Positions 35,271-44,814 are shown, numbered from the stretch's first letter. The stretch is DNA of 64,000 nt from QKMZ01 sp012965515 (GCA_937879965.1 CALFMP010000010.1:1-64000); one strand, 5' to 3'. The notes: generated from the sequence alone by a model not told the origin. A program made the numbers and translations.

Positions 35271-36743
35271 TTATGAAACGTGGAGTTGGCGGGCGAATTC
35301 TTCAATTGCTTTGCTGAGCAAATTCTCGTCGATGTTTGCGTAGCCTAAAACATACTCGCCTTGCGGCCAGGGCAGACTGATGTAATTCGCGCCTGTGGAG
35401 CGGAATGGCACACCGCAGGTTTGGGCTAATTCACGCAGGCGATCTGAGTGAATTTCAGGAGGGAATCGCAAGGTCATGTGCATTCCGGCATTCTCACCGA
35501 CCACTTTCACTTGCGGACCGAAGCATCTGTTGATCGTCTCTGTCAGCTTCTGGCGTTTGCGGTCATAGTAAGTTCGCATGCGCCGAATGTGATGTTCCAG
35601 CGAACCATCCGTGATGAAATCGGTTAGCGCAAGCTGTTCTATAAGCGGCGAATTGTGGTCTGCCATGCGTTTTGCCCAGCAATAGGTGTGGACCAATTCA
35701 TGCGGGACAACCATGTAGCCCAGACGCAGAGATGGGAAAATCAACTTCGAGAACGTGCCTGTATACATCGTCACGCCGCTGTCGTCGAGGGCGCTTAGCG
35801 CTGGTATTGGTAGTCCGGAATAACGAAACTCGCTGTCGTAGTCATCTTCAACTATCACAGCGTTGTTGTCGCGCGCCCACTGCAGCAGTTTGAGTCGCCT
35901 GGGCAATGGCAAAACGACGCCTGTCGGGAATTGGTGCGAGGGTGTTACGTAAATAAGTCGCGCCTTGAAGGTGGTCATCTTCTCCAATTCGTCGACGCAC
36001 AAGCCGTTTTCATCCACTGGAATTGGTGCTAGTCTGGCTCCGCATGCAGAAAGTGTGCGATGTGCACCGAAATAGCAGGGGTCTTCAACAATCGCCACAT
36101 CACCGCGATTGATGTGAGTGCGCACGATGAAATCGAGAGCCTGCTGCGAGCCGCTTACGATTATCACTTGTTCCCAATCACATTTAACGCCGCGTGCCCG
36201 CCGCAAATACTCGACTATCGCTTCGCGCAAAGGTCTGTAGCCGCCTGAATCTTTGCTGTACTCCAGTGCCTGCATCGATGATGCTTCTGTGTGTTTCATC
36301 AGCAGCTTGCGCCACTTTTTGAGCGGTGCCTGGTCAAAAGCAACCGACCCGCCTGTCATCAATCGTCCTTCCGTTTCGAAGTCGCCTTGCGCTGCCAGAT
36401 ATTTACCGAACTCGGAGAGATGCTCTTGAAACCTTCTGCTGTTTGAATCGGATTCTTTGACCGCTTCACGCCCGCCTGCAAACAAAAGCTTGTCCGGCAA
36501 TTCGTTGGAGACGTAGGTCCCGCTTCCGGCAATGCTTTTCAGATAGCCCTCGCTCAGAAGCTGATTGTATGCTGATGTCGCGGTGGTCCGCGATATGTCC
36601 AGCAAGTCCGCCAACTCGCGACTGGACGGCACCTTTTTTCCAGCAGCCCACTCCCCATTGAGAATGAGGCGTCTGAATTCTTCGTATATCTGGCGATGAA
36701 GCGGTACGCCGCTGCCAGGGTCGAGGCTGAGTTGCAGATCCAT
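35271..36743 (-). CDS. MocR-family regulator (GntR HTH + aminotransferase I fold), second copy
   Basis: 490 aa. GntR HTH (KVPSSRELADLLDISRTTATSAYNQLLSEGYL...GSGTYV) followed by an aminotransferase-like domain with VSGSQQALDFIVR, YVTPSHQFPTGVVLP, VEDDYDSEFRY and the canonical PLP lysine in GTFSKLIFPSLRLGYMVVP. Unlike the gene at 21811-23280, all the usual MocR cofactor residues are present. Target genes unknown; it converges with the metallopeptidase-like gene. Confidence 0.94.
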   Translation of the reverse strand: MDLQLSLDPGSGVPLHRQIYEEFRRLILNGEWAAGKKVPSSRELADLLDISRTTATSAYNQLLSEGYLKSIAGSGTYVSNELPDKLLFAGGREAVKESDSNSRRFQEHLSEFGKYLAAQGDFETEGRLMTGGSVAFDQAPLKKWRKLLMKHTEASSMQALEYSKDSGGYRPLREAIVEYLRRARGVKCDWEQVIIVSGSQQALDFIVRTHINRGDVAIVEDPCYFGAHRTLSACGARLAPIPVDENGLCVDELEKMTTFKARLIYVTPSHQFPTGVVLPLPRRLKLLQWARDNNAVIVEDDYDSEFRYSGLPIPALSALDDSGVTMYTGTFSKLIFPSLRLGYMVVPHELVHTYCWAKRMADHNSPLIEQLALTDFITDGSLEHHIRRMRTYYDRKRQKLTETINRCFGPQVKVVGENAGMHMTLRFPPEIHSDRLRELAQTCGVPFRSTGANYISLPWPQGEYVLGYANIDENLLSKAIEEFARQLHVS

Positions 36744-36983
36744 GATGCCGCGGACGGGAGAAAGACGGGAGAGCGGAAAGAGTTAAAGGGCAGGCCTAAT
36801 TCTTCTTTCCACAAAACGGTAATTCTTGCACAAATCTTTCGAACCAGAAAATAAGTTATCGGGGAACTTTTCAAATTACTATGGCATATAGCGGAACAGG
36901 AGCAAAAAATGAGACGAGAAGATTTGGAGTTCCCAAAGTGATTGCTCACTCCGGAATCCCCAAACCTGCCCGTCTCAAAAGGT

Positions 36984-37011
36984 GTACTCGAGCCTTGCCT
37001 AAGGGCTCGTA
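36984..37011 (-). terminator. Hairpin after the HD-domain gene
   Basis: CGAGCC / GGCTCG stem, extended by GTAC/GTAC-type outer pairing, 10 nt past the stop of the HD gene, followed on the minus strand by CTTTTGAG. Probable weak terminator. Confidence 0.45.
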
Positions 37012-37021
37012 CGAAAACGCT

Positions 37022-37888
37022 TTACCGCGGAATCGCGGTCGTCGAAATCGGAAGCCATGCCCCCTTCTTCTTCGCCTTGTCGATCCAGGTCCACTTGTAG
37101 CGAACACCGTTGAACTCCAGGCGGAAGTAGAGACCGAAGAACTCGGCTGCCTTTCCACACGCGTGGAATGAATCGGCGAACCAGTCTAGCGAGACGATTT
37201 CCTTGATGCTGGCGACCTTTTCGTCAACCCGCATCTGCAGAACGATTTCGCCAGTCGGCTTGGTGTGACCGGGGTTGCGCTCCACATCGACGCGGACTTC
37301 AGCCTGCTTGATGGCGAAGTTCACCCGGTCGTGTGCAGCGTTGTACCACCAGTTACGGCGAGCAAGCGTCCACTTGCCGATGCCGAGACGGCGCAGGAGG
37401 TTGAGCTTCGTTGCCTTGTCCTCGCGAACGCGGCGCTCGTCACCGATGCACTTGTCGGCAATGACCAGGATTGCGTGCGCGGCACTGTAGATGCCGTGCT
37501 GCAACACCCTGCTCGAACGGTGGTGAACGATGAGCTTGCAGACCGGTGCCTTGAATTCGTGAGGCACTCCGCGCTTGCCCAGATAATCGTTCATGACCCG
37601 CGCGCCTTCACGGTCGTGGTTGTCGATGTCGATCGAACGACCCACGTCGTGACTGCGCAGAGCCACCGGCAGGATGAACTCGCGGGTGATTTCGTCCAGC
37701 AAGGGGCCGAAGACCGCTTCCAGCTGCGGAAGCAGAGACTTCATCCCGAGGTCGTGGACTTCTTCACCGTGGTGAGCGTCGTGTCGAGTCTGCCACGAGG
37801 AATTCTTGTCCCCCGCAGCGTAAATCTCGAGATACTCGCGATCCGTAGGCATGGCATCGCGAATCTCGATCAGTCGAGATAGTTCCAT
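37022..37888 (-). CDS. HD-domain protein
   Basis: 288 aa, soluble. The first 150 residues look like an HD phosphohydrolase: HDAHHGEEVHDLG, ALRSHDVGRSIDIDNHD (the HD pair), and KLIVHHRSS. The C-terminal half is beta-rich with many Trp/Tyr (FAIKQAEVRVDVE; EFFGLYFRLEFNGVRYKWTWID) and unrecognised. HD domains hydrolyse phosphate esters, often nucleotides; substrate unknown. Strong codon bias as in the GC-rich class. Monocistronic, with its own hairpin at 36984. Confidence 0.75.
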   Translation of the reverse strand: MELSRLIEIRDAMPTDREYLEIYAAGDKNSSWQTRHDAHHGEEVHDLGMKSLLPQLEAVFGPLLDEITREFILPVALRSHDVGRSIDIDNHDREGARVMNDYLGKRGVPHEFKAPVCKLIVHHRSSRVLQHGIYSAAHAILVIADKCIGDERRVREDKATKLNLLRRLGIGKWTLARRNWWYNAAHDRVNFAIKQAEVRVDVERNPGHTKPTGEIVLQMRVDEKVASIKEIVSLDWFADSFHACGKAAEFFGLYFRLEFNGVRYKWTWIDKAKKKGAWLPISTTAIPR

Positions 37889-38755
37889 TGTTCTTACTTT
37901 TCTCCAGTTTTTTCTTAGCGCTCTGCCACCCAGCAGAAGACGCCCTTTTTGCTAAGTCACTTCGGATGGATAAGTGTGAAACCCTCGCTCCGTCGAAGGA
38001 GTGCAGACATCTGGTTGAGGTGCAAGGTAGGTGCGGCCTTTAGGTCCTGATGTCTGTGTCTCCTTTTTGCGTGCGAAAAAAAATGGGTTATGCCTAGAAA
38101 CTAGCGATGTGAGCCTAGTAAGAGCAATACCTGGTGGGAGATTTATGGCTAGCAAGGCTTACAAGTCTTTGAGCTAAACTGGTTTAAAGCCTTAATTGGG
38201 CCTCGGTGCGCTATGCATAATTGACTCAGTTGCGCGAGCCAGTGGCGAAGTGCCCTGATTTTTCGCAGGACAATGCCAAATTTTTCGCTGTGAGATGATT
38301 TCGCTGACCGCTAGCAATTTGCTGTTTTTCACGCCTTCCACAGTTCACGGCGGCGTTTGCGAGCGTGGTTAGTATCGGCGCAGCGGCTTAGCACATTGCT
38401 TGGTGACTCGGAACTCTATAGATTTTCGCTCGAAGTGGCACCAAGGGCGGTATCGGTATCCATTTGCTGTCAACGCAGAACTGCGGCAAAGGGATTGTGC
38501 TTCCGGTCTTTTGAAGTTTAAAGCAAAAAAAGCGGCACCTTTTCTCAGTGCCGCTTTCAAGTTGTTCGCAGGACCGGTGCTGCCCTCGGTATTGACCATC
38601 CCTGGTCTCTCTCTCTGGAGTACCTGCGTCGTATGTTTTGTTCTACGTTGCCTCTCCAATTGTTAGGAGTGGCGCCAAGAACAAATTCATACTAGCGCAG
38701 ATAACACACGAGTGTCATTGGTGAAAGTACGAAATCTGTGAGAAATGTGTAAAAT
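37889..38755. other. Gene-free region upstream of the HD gene
   Basis: About 870 bp without a convincing gene. It includes an inverted repeat CAGACATC / GATGTCTG (38004-38056), about 115 nt before the HD start, and the terminator at 38521-38558. The stretch 38560-38755 is the untranslated tail of the MerR-like gene or a small RNA. Confidence 0.5.
38521..38558 (-). terminator. Intrinsic terminator
   Basis: 10-bp perfect stem AAAGCGGCAC / GTGCCGCTTT (38529-38558), followed on the minus strand by a run of T. It lies about 200 nt after the stop of the 38756-40645 gene. Confidence 0.82.
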
Positions 38756-40645
38756 TCAGGCTTCCGGCGACATTTGGTTTTGCAGCTCATTCAGCAGGTG
38801 TTCGATAAGAACCTCTGCCTGACTGCGTCCCAGTTCATCCCAGTGCGGAACTTTGAAGCGACTGACAGAGAAGCTGTCAGCTTGTTCGTCCGACCAGCCG
38901 ACCAGATCGAGTGCTCGACCAAGAATTGTCAGATAGTTTTGGTCGGTAATTTCGCCGAGGAACGGACCCTTTTGCGCCGGCGCCGCTGGTGCTTTCGGCG
39001 CCTCTGGTGGCGCCGGTGGTGCAGGCTCCGGCTCGGGCGGAGCTGGTGGTTCGAACGGTTGAGCCATTGGTGTCGGCGCCGGACCAGTCACATAAGGTGC
39101 CGGCGGCGGCGTCAAAAACGGTGAAGATGCAGACGGTGTTGGAGTTGGAATGAATGGTGAAGATTCAGCTGCCGGCGGGGTAAACGGCGTTCCACCTGGT
39201 CCGGGCGCCGGAGGAGGCGGTGGCGGAGGTGGTGGCGGAGGAGGAGGCGGCGGCGGGCTGGGCTCCGGAGAAAACGATGGCTCCGGTGGCTTGGGCGGTT
39301 CGGAGACAGATTCTCGGGACGACGCATCGCTGACCGACTGAATTACGGAAGAGAACATGTCTCCTGCTGCAGACGGCGTTAGCGGCGCAGATGAAGGTGC
39401 GAAGCTCGACGATGATGTCGGTTCCATTGCCGGTGGCTCAGGTGCTTTTGGCGGGGCCGGAGGCTCGCTTATGGCAGAGGGTGACGACAGAAAGGGCGAT
39501 GACTTGAACGGATCCGCAGGTGGTGCAGCAGGAGTCGGAAGCGCCGCAGGAACGGCAGGAGCGGCAGGAGCGGCAGGAGCTTCACTGGCGCTGGACGCCA
39601 CTGGTGAAAATGAGCCTGAAGTGGTTGTCGATGGTGGTGTCGAACTCGATAGCGACGAACTTACGGGTGTGATCGTCGGCGCTGGAGGAGTGGGCACTTC
39701 CTCTTCTTCCTCGTCCTCATCCTCATCGAGATTGAGACTTTCGTCGGTTGTAGGTTGGCTGAACTTGGAGATTGTGTCGCCGGTAATTTCCGCTGCTGGC
39801 GCAACAGTGGCCGATTCCGCTTCTTCGCCAATTTCGTCTTCAAAGTCTTCATCTTCGAGCAATGCATCGGCTTCTTCCTCGCTCATCCCGACAGCGGGCG
39901 AAGCTGAAGCGGGAGGCGTGGGCGACGGAGGCGGAGGCGGTGGCGGAGAGTTTGGCTCGCCGATAATGCTGCGGCGCTCCGGTGCTCCAGGTGGCGTGGA
40001 CAATCCCGAACCGGGTGTCGAGAAGGAACTGGAGGATGGTCCTACTTCAAACGTTGATTCTTTGGGAGTTGCCGGCGCACCAATGATTGATGTTCTTTGC
40101 GGCGGAGGGGGCGGCGGCGGAGTGAACTCAACGGGCGGACCGGCAGAAAAGTCAGGTCCGATGGAAATTTCTTGAGGCGGCGCGGCTTTTGGTTCGGGAG
40201 CGAATTCACGCTGCACTGGTTGCCACGGTGAGGAAGGCTCGCCTTGTAATTCCTGCTTCAAGGTTATCGAGATCAGCAATTGTCTCAATTCATCGATTTG
40301 CCTGGAGATTTCAATAAATCGGCGCTCTGTGAAATTGCGGAAGCCAATTAGTGCCTCTGACAATACTTCCGGATTTCCAGGCGGCGGTGGCAGACCAATC
40401 AACTTGGGCGTCACCAGACCTTCTGCTTCCAGCTGCGGGCGGATTTGAGAAGTTGGCCAGCCTTGCTCGACCAGCTCTTTGATACGCTCAAGAACAGACA
40501 TGTCTTCAGAGCGATATTGTCTCTGTTGCCCTCGCCCTCGCTTAATCTCAAGACCGAACATGAGCTCCCAGCGTCTCAACTGGTGAACCGAGAGCCCCAA
40601 CTTGGCGGCTACAGCGTTGATTGAAAGCATATCGGCTTGGGACAT
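38756..40645 (-). CDS. MerR-like HTH protein with 450-residue proline-rich linker
   Basis: 629 aa. MerR-type winged helix at 1-75 (INAVAAKLGLSVHQLRRWELMFGLEIKRGRGQQRQYRSEDM). A helical segment reaches about 135. About 420 residues of Pro/Ala/Ser/acidic low complexity follow, including a run of 15 prolines. A compact C-terminal domain of about 70 residues ends the protein (GEITDQNYLTILGRALDLVGWSDEQAD...SQAEVLIEHLLNELQNQM). No effector domain of known type. The long disordered linker may let the C-terminal domain reach a partner away from DNA. No strong RBS seen; not in an operon. Confidence 0.85.
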   Translation of the reverse strand: MSQADMLSINAVAAKLGLSVHQLRRWELMFGLEIKRGRGQQRQYRSEDMSVLERIKELVEQGWPTSQIRPQLEAEGLVTPKLIGLPPPPGNPEVLSEALIGFRNFTERRFIEISRQIDELRQLLISITLKQELQGEPSSPWQPVQREFAPEPKAAPPQEISIGPDFSAGPPVEFTPPPPPPPQRTSIIGAPATPKESTFEVGPSSSSFSTPGSGLSTPPGAPERRSIIGEPNSPPPPPPPSPTPPASASPAVGMSEEEADALLEDEDFEDEIGEEAESATVAPAAEITGDTISKFSQPTTDESLNLDEDEDEEEEEVPTPPAPTITPVSSSLSSSTPPSTTTSGSFSPVASSASEAPAAPAAPAVPAALPTPAAPPADPFKSSPFLSSPSAISEPPAPPKAPEPPAMEPTSSSSFAPSSAPLTPSAAGDMFSSVIQSVSDASSRESVSEPPKPPEPSFSPEPSPPPPPPPPPPPPPPPPAPGPGGTPFTPPAAESSPFIPTPTPSASSPFLTPPPAPYVTGPAPTPMAQPFEPPAPPEPEPAPPAPPEAPKAPAAPAQKGPFLGEITDQNYLTILGRALDLVGWSDEQADSFSVSRFKVPHWDELGRSQAEVLIEHLLNELQNQMSPEA

Positions 40646-40834
40646 GAAACGACTCCGGAAGTAGGTTGTTCTACCATTATATACACTAACTAGCGCAGGT
40701 GGCGTAGCTCCGATACTTGCTTATTGAAAACTTTCAAAAGGCAAAACTGATTGGTGTTTCGGAGTGTCAGCCCTTGCTTGCCCTGCGCTTTTAAATTACC
40801 CCAAAATATACTAAATAATGTAGTAATCATGCTG

Positions 40835-40869
40835 TAAAAAAGGAGGGGCACCGGTAGGTGCCCGCTCCT
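40835..40869 (-). terminator. Intrinsic terminator after the Tyr/Arg/Gly-rich gene
   Basis: GGAG-GGGCACC / GGTGCCCG-CTCC stem (40842-40869) with TTTTTT following on the minus strand. It lies about 70 nt past the stop at 40941. Confidence 0.82.
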
Positions 40870-40940
40870 CCGGACATTGTCGTCAGTCAAGGTCGAACAT
40901 AGACCTCAACCTAAAACCTCGGTCCGGGCGAGTGGCGGGC

Positions 40941-41399
40941 TCAGTAGCCGTCGATGACGTGCTGCCGACCGTAGCTGTCGCGATACACGTAGGCGCCGAA
41001 GTAGCTGTCCCAGTACGCGACCACGCGAACACGAACGGGGACGTCGTCCCAGCCGTAGCGCGTGCGGACCTGGCGGTATTCGATGACCGTCACCGTGATG
41101 GTGCGCGGAGCCGAGTTGTAGTACCGGTCCTGGTAACGGTAGCGGCCGCCGCGGTAGTCCGGGTAACCCCAGACATCGTGGCGCGGGTAGCGACGATAGT
41201 TGCCGCCCCAGTGTCCGTCATGACGACGACCGCCGTAACGGTAGCCGCGATCCCAGTTGGGGTTGCCGCGATACGAACCGATCGACACACCGAATCCATC
41301 GCGGCCGACGTAAACGCCGACGTTCTGTGCGCTGGCCGGGGTTGCCGCGAAGCCGAACATCAATCCGACGAACGCGAAAACAATTGCTAGCTTTCTCAT
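40941..41399 (-). CDS. Secreted Tyr/Arg/Gly-rich protein
   Basis: 152 aa with a clear signal peptide (LAIVFAFVGLMFGFAATPASAQ). The mature part is unusually rich in Tyr, Arg and Gly (GYRYGGRRHDGHWGGNYRRY), then a short beta-rich segment (TITVTVIEYRQVRTRYG...VRVRVVAYWDSYFG). Resembles small YXWGXW/RcnB-like envelope proteins in composition only. RBS AGGAG upstream of the ATG; own terminator. Confidence 0.78.
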   Translation of the reverse strand: MRKLAIVFAFVGLMFGFAATPASAQNVGVYVGRDGFGVSIGSYRGNPNWDRGYRYGGRRHDGHWGGNYRRYPRHDVWGYPDYRGGRYRYQDRYYNSAPRTITVTVIEYRQVRTRYGWDDVPVRVRVVAYWDSYFGAYVYRDSYGRQHVIDGY

Positions 41400-42011
41400 A
41401 CAGTCTCCTGTGATTTTTAGAGCGACGAAAACCAGCCTGCGCGCTTGCCTCGCACATGCGTGAACTCGTTTATGCTCCGGTTATTGGTAGGTGAAAGTTC
41501 TTGCGTAGCCGAGCCTACCGCTCAGTTTTGCAAACTTCTGATTCCCAATCTGCAATACCCGTGTGCCTTCTCATCGCTTGCGCGAGAAAGAAGAGAGCTA
41601 GAAAGTGGCAAGGGTGAGCGCTTTCTTTGCGGGTTTTTACGGACTAGGTCTTGAAATAAAGAACAGAAGTACTTTGAAGCTAGCAAAGACAGTGATTCCA
41701 ACTCAATGCCGATAGGCTGGGATTTGCTGCCTAAGTGTGGAAAACACGGTGCGCACTTTACAATTGGCATCAGCCAAACCGGCACCCTGGCAGCTTTCTA
41801 ACCGGCCTGCGCTAATGCCGCCAGCGGTTGCATTGCAGCAACAACAAACTGCTTAGCGCTCTGATTTCTAGAAGGGGTCTGAAAGGTTTCCCTCAGAAGC
41901 TGCGATCAAGCACGACGAAAAAGCCGTAATATATGGGCTCGCTAATGTCCGGCGCCGCCTCTTAAGTGCCGTACGAATCTCCGTCGGGCGAAATCACAAA
42001 GGTCTGCAAAC
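41400..42011. other. Gene-free region between divergent genes
   Basis: About 610 bp, no supported gene, no tRNA. Promoters for deoB (plus) and the secreted-protein gene (minus) should lie here. Confidence 0.5.
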
Positions 42012-43274
42012 ATGAAAGAAAACGCGAGACGCGCAATTGTGCTGGTTATTGATGGCTGCGGAATAGGCGCGGCTCCGGATGCGGAAGCTTTCGGCGACTC
42101 GAAAAGCTGCAACACCCTAGCCAACACTGCTCAAAAGCTGGGCGGATTGAAATTGCCCACTATGGAAAAATTGGGTTTGGGCAATATCGCCGCTATCGAC
42201 GGTGTTAAGCAACTCGACCAATGCTTCGCGCGCTTCGGCAAGCTTGAAGAGTCGTCCAACGGAAAGGACACTCAAACTGGTCACTGGGAGATGATGGGTT
42301 TGGTTAGCGAACAAGCCTTTCCGCTCTATCCCAATGGTTTTCCACAAGACCTGATCGACGCGTTTATCAAAGAAACCGGATGCAAAGGCATACTCGGAAA
42401 TAAACCCGCTTCCGGAACGGACATCCTGGAAGAACTGGGCGAAGAGCACAAGAAGACCGGCTATCCAATCGTTTACACATCGGGCGATAGCGTTTTCCAA
42501 ATCGCAACGAATGTCGAAACAACCGATCTGGCGACCTTGTATCGCTGGTGCGAAATTGCTCGCAACCTACTGGACGGACCGCATCGCGTCGGGCGCGTCA
42601 TTGCTCGACCATTCAAGGGCACAAAGGGAAATTACACACGGCTGGGCGGAGATCGCCGTGACTATGCTGTTCCACCTCCGAGAAAAACATTGCTCGATAT
42701 TGTGCTCGATCAAAAAATCGGAGTTTATGGAATCGGCAAAATCGAAGACATCTTCGTGAAACAGGGCTTGAGCCATGCCAAGCACACGGGCACCAACGCG
42801 GAAGGGTTGCAGCTGACGCTTGATGCAATCACCGGCAAAACCGACTTGAGTCCTTACAAGTTGAGCCCCGCTATGCCGGACGATATCCAACTGATTTTCA
42901 CCAATCTCGTCGATACCGATTCGCTCTACGGTCACAGGCGCGATGTCGCAGGCTACGGCAAGGCGCTGGTGGAAATCGACAGCTGGCTCGACCGCATCGT
43001 TAACTCGATGCGCAGAGATGATTTGCTCATTATTTCTTCCGACCACGGCAACGATCCCACCGCTCCAGGAACAGACCACACCCGCGAATTCGTCCCATTC
43101 ATCGGCTATTCGCCGGCGTTTGTCGAAGGCAATAAGCCGATGGAAATGAACAAAGCCAACGTGGGAACGCGCGCTGGGTTCATGGATATGGCAGCTACCA
43201 TTGCCGATTGGATGGACGTCAAATGGAGCGGACTCGGGACATCTGTTCTCGAAGGTCAGGGCGCCAAGGTTTAA
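42012..43274 (+). CDS. deoB: Phosphopentomutase
   Basis: 420 aa, interconverts ribose/deoxyribose 1-phosphate and 5-phosphate in nucleoside salvage. Alkaline-phosphatase superfamily metal motifs are intact: VIDGCGIGAAPD at the N-terminus, GKDTQTGHWEMMG (phosphorylated Thr site), DTDSLYGHRRDVAGY and ISSDHGNDPT...DHTRE. Length is slightly above the usual 390-400. First gene of a plus-strand salvage operon with two PNP-related genes. A dispersed palindrome follows the stop. Confidence 0.95.
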   Translation: MKENARRAIVLVIDGCGIGAAPDAEAFGDSKSCNTLANTAQKLGGLKLPTMEKLGLGNIAAIDGVKQLDQCFARFGKLEESSNGKDTQTGHWEMMGLVSEQAFPLYPNGFPQDLIDAFIKETGCKGILGNKPASGTDILEELGEEHKKTGYPIVYTSGDSVFQIATNVETTDLATLYRWCEIARNLLDGPHRVGRVIARPFKGTKGNYTRLGGDRRDYAVPPPRKTLLDIVLDQKIGVYGIGKIEDIFVKQGLSHAKHTGTNAEGLQLTLDAITGKTDLSPYKLSPAMPDDIQLIFTNLVDTDSLYGHRRDVAGYGKALVEIDSWLDRIVNSMRRDDLLIISSDHGNDPTAPGTDHTREFVPFIGYSPAFVEGNKPMEMNKANVGTRAGFMDMAATIADWMDVKWSGLGTSVLEGQGAKV

Positions 43275-43282
43275 TTTGAAAC

Positions 43283-43334
43283 CGTAGGGGCGACGCCATG
43301 CGTCGCCCGGGCGATGCATGGCATCGCCCCTACG
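43283..43334. repeat. Dispersed double-hairpin repeat, copy 2
   Basis: CGTAGGGGCGACGCC...GCGTCGCCC GGGCGATGC ATG GCATCGCCCCTACG. Two stems, outer ends complementary, nearly the same as 24306-24352. It lies inside the salvage operon just after deoB. Confidence 0.88.
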
Positions 43335-43390
43335 CTGAAAAGGGAACTTGTTAGAGAAACGCAGCAGGAAAGACATTGAGGAGCAACAAA

Positions 43391-43900
43391 GTGTCAGCAA
43401 AGAAACTGATCGACTTTACCGGACAAGCAAAGGGTTTTCAAAAACACGAACGCTTCGGCGAAAGTGTTGTTGAAGAGCTGAGAAAAGATGGCGCCGGCGG
43501 AGAAGTAGTCGTCATCGACTATGCCATCGGACTGAGCGAGCCGGCAATCGTTTCCGATCATTTGAATTTGACAGGTTCGAGCCCGCTTTGCGGACCAAAC
43601 AATCCAATCGGGGAGCGCTTTCCGGTGGTCAACGACATTTATGTCTGCGACAACGCGAAATTGCCCAAAGGGCTTCAATCGCTGAAGAAGGTTGTTGTTG
43701 CCGGTTTGAAAGACGGCGTCAAAACCGGCGAAAAGGAGCTGGAGTTGATCAAGTCGATGGGGGCGGAAGCCTTTTGCACAAACGTCGTTCACACCATGAT
43801 TGTCGCAGCCCATGCCAAAAAGAAAGTGCTTGCGATTGTTGTGCCGGAAGGCAAAACCTTGAGTGCAGAACTTCTTTCGGCGATCTCAGAGTTGAACTAA
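43391..43900 (+). CDS. Half-length purine nucleoside phosphorylase-like protein
   Basis: 169 aa. GTG start after GAGGAG. Its centre carries the classic PNP loop SDHLNLTGSSPLCGPN then GERFPVVNDIY, and the segment GAEAFCTNVVHTMIVAAHAKKKVL lines up with the PNP block GADAVGMSTVPEVIVARH. It lacks the N-terminal half of PNP (phosphate loop GSG, NAAGG) and the ETxAE block. It is therefore a PNP C-half relative, with the GMSTVPE site degenerate. The next gene is a full-length PNP missing exactly this loop. Could form a mixed complex with it or be a non-catalytic regulator. The homology is read by eye. Confidence 0.7.
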   Translation: MSAKKLIDFTGQAKGFQKHERFGESVVEELRKDGAGGEVVVIDYAIGLSEPAIVSDHLNLTGSSPLCGPNNPIGERFPVVNDIYVCDNAKLPKGLQSLKKVVVAGLKDGVKTGEKELELIKSMGAEAFCTNVVHTMIVAAHAKKKVLAIVVPEGKTLSAELLSAISELN

Positions 43901-43907
43901 ACGTGCT

Positions 43908-43954
43908 TAGGGGCGATGCCATCCATCGCCCGGGCGACGTCAGGCGTCTGCCTA
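43908..43954. repeat. Dispersed double-hairpin repeat, degenerate copy 3
   Basis: TAGGGGCGATGCCATCCATCGCCC then GGGCGACG...CGTCTGCCTA. Same family as copies at 24306 and 43283, with mismatches. Located between the two PNP-related genes. Confidence 0.75.
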
Positions 43955-43986
43955 GCAGAGAAAACATCGAATCAAGCGAGGATGAA

Positions 43987-44814
43987 ATGAGTCAAGCAGT
44001 TGTAGACAGAGCCGAAAGTGCAGTCGCCTTTCTCAAGGAGAAAGTGAAAGGAATTCCAGATGCAGCCGTGGTACTGGGTTCCGGCGTGAGCGTTCTGGAA
44101 GGTCTTGTTGACAGCGAGAGCTTCCCTTTCTTGGACGTTTTCGGCATCTCGCCGAGCGTACATGGGCATTCCGGCAATGTCACTGTCGGTCGTTTAAGCG
44201 ATGCGGCTGATGCGCCACTGGTAGCGGTTTTTCGTGGACGCTTTCACCTCTACGAAGGGCACGATTGGTCTGTTGTCACTTTGGCTGCCCGAGTCGTTGC
44301 TCTCTGGGGCGTGAAGAAGCTGCTGTTGACGAACGCTGCAGGCGGGCTCAATAAGGAATATCACGTTGGCGACTTGATGGTTCTCACCGGCTACAGGGAC
44401 CACTTAAACCCGGAATTGGCTAAGACTGGCTTGTTGCCTGCAATTGCCAAGGCGACGACAAAATGCAGCAATGCTTTGAGTGATCAACTGTTGAAGGTCG
44501 GAGAGCAACTGGCTAAGGCTGATAAGGAGTTTCGCCCGTTGAGACAGGGCACTTACTGTGCTCTCGGTGGTCCCAATTACGAGACTATGGCTGAAATTGA
44601 AATGCTGCGCCGCCTGAAAGGCGATGCCGTTGGTATGTCTACAGTGCCTGAAATGCTTGCCGTAGAAGGCTCTGGAACCACTGCCGCAGCGGTTTCGGTG
44701 ATCACAAACGTCTGGCGTGAAGATGAGCCTATGGGCGGTCACGAAGAAGTGCTCGAGGCTTCTAAAATGGCTTCCAAGCGGCTCGATCAGCTTTTCCGGA
44801 AAGTTCTGGCGTAA
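43987..44814 (+). CDS. Purine nucleoside phosphorylase family protein
   Basis: 275 aa. PNP/MTAP family motifs: VLGSGVSVLEG, GRFHLYEGHD, LLTNAAGGLN, GTYCALGGPNYETMAE, DAVGMSTVPE, VITNVW, HEEVLEASK. It should phosphorolyse purine nucleosides to base and (deoxy)ribose 1-phosphate, which DeoB then converts. The stretch after VGDLMVLTGYRDHLNP departs from the family: the usual DHxNLxGxNPLxGPN...RFPxMSDAYD loop is replaced by PELAKTGLLPAIAKA. RBS GAGG 6 nt before ATG. Third gene of the salvage operon. Confidence 0.92.
   Translation: MSQAVVDRAESAVAFLKEKVKGIPDAAVVLGSGVSVLEGLVDSESFPFLDVFGISPSVHGHSGNVTVGRLSDAADAPLVAVFRGRFHLYEGHDWSVVTLAARVVALWGVKKLLLTNAAGGLNKEYHVGDLMVLTGYRDHLNPELAKTGLLPAIAKATTKCSNALSDQLLKVGEQLAKADKEFRPLRQGTYCALGGPNYETMAEIEMLRRLKGDAVGMSTVPEMLAVEGSGTTAAAVSVITNVWREDEPMGGHEEVLEASKMASKRLDQLFRKVLA

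Noticed and set aside
31025..38116. Shared motif ATGTGAGCCT upstream of the TPM and HD genes (31025, 38107)
   Set aside because: Partial matches (TGTGAGCC) near 9670 and 49084 too, but such an 8-mer is expected about twice in this length by chance; too weak to call a promoter element.
39357..40175. Gly/Ser-rich plus-strand frame opposite the MerR-like gene
   Set aside because: Antisense of the proline-rich low-complexity linker; no start signals or domain.
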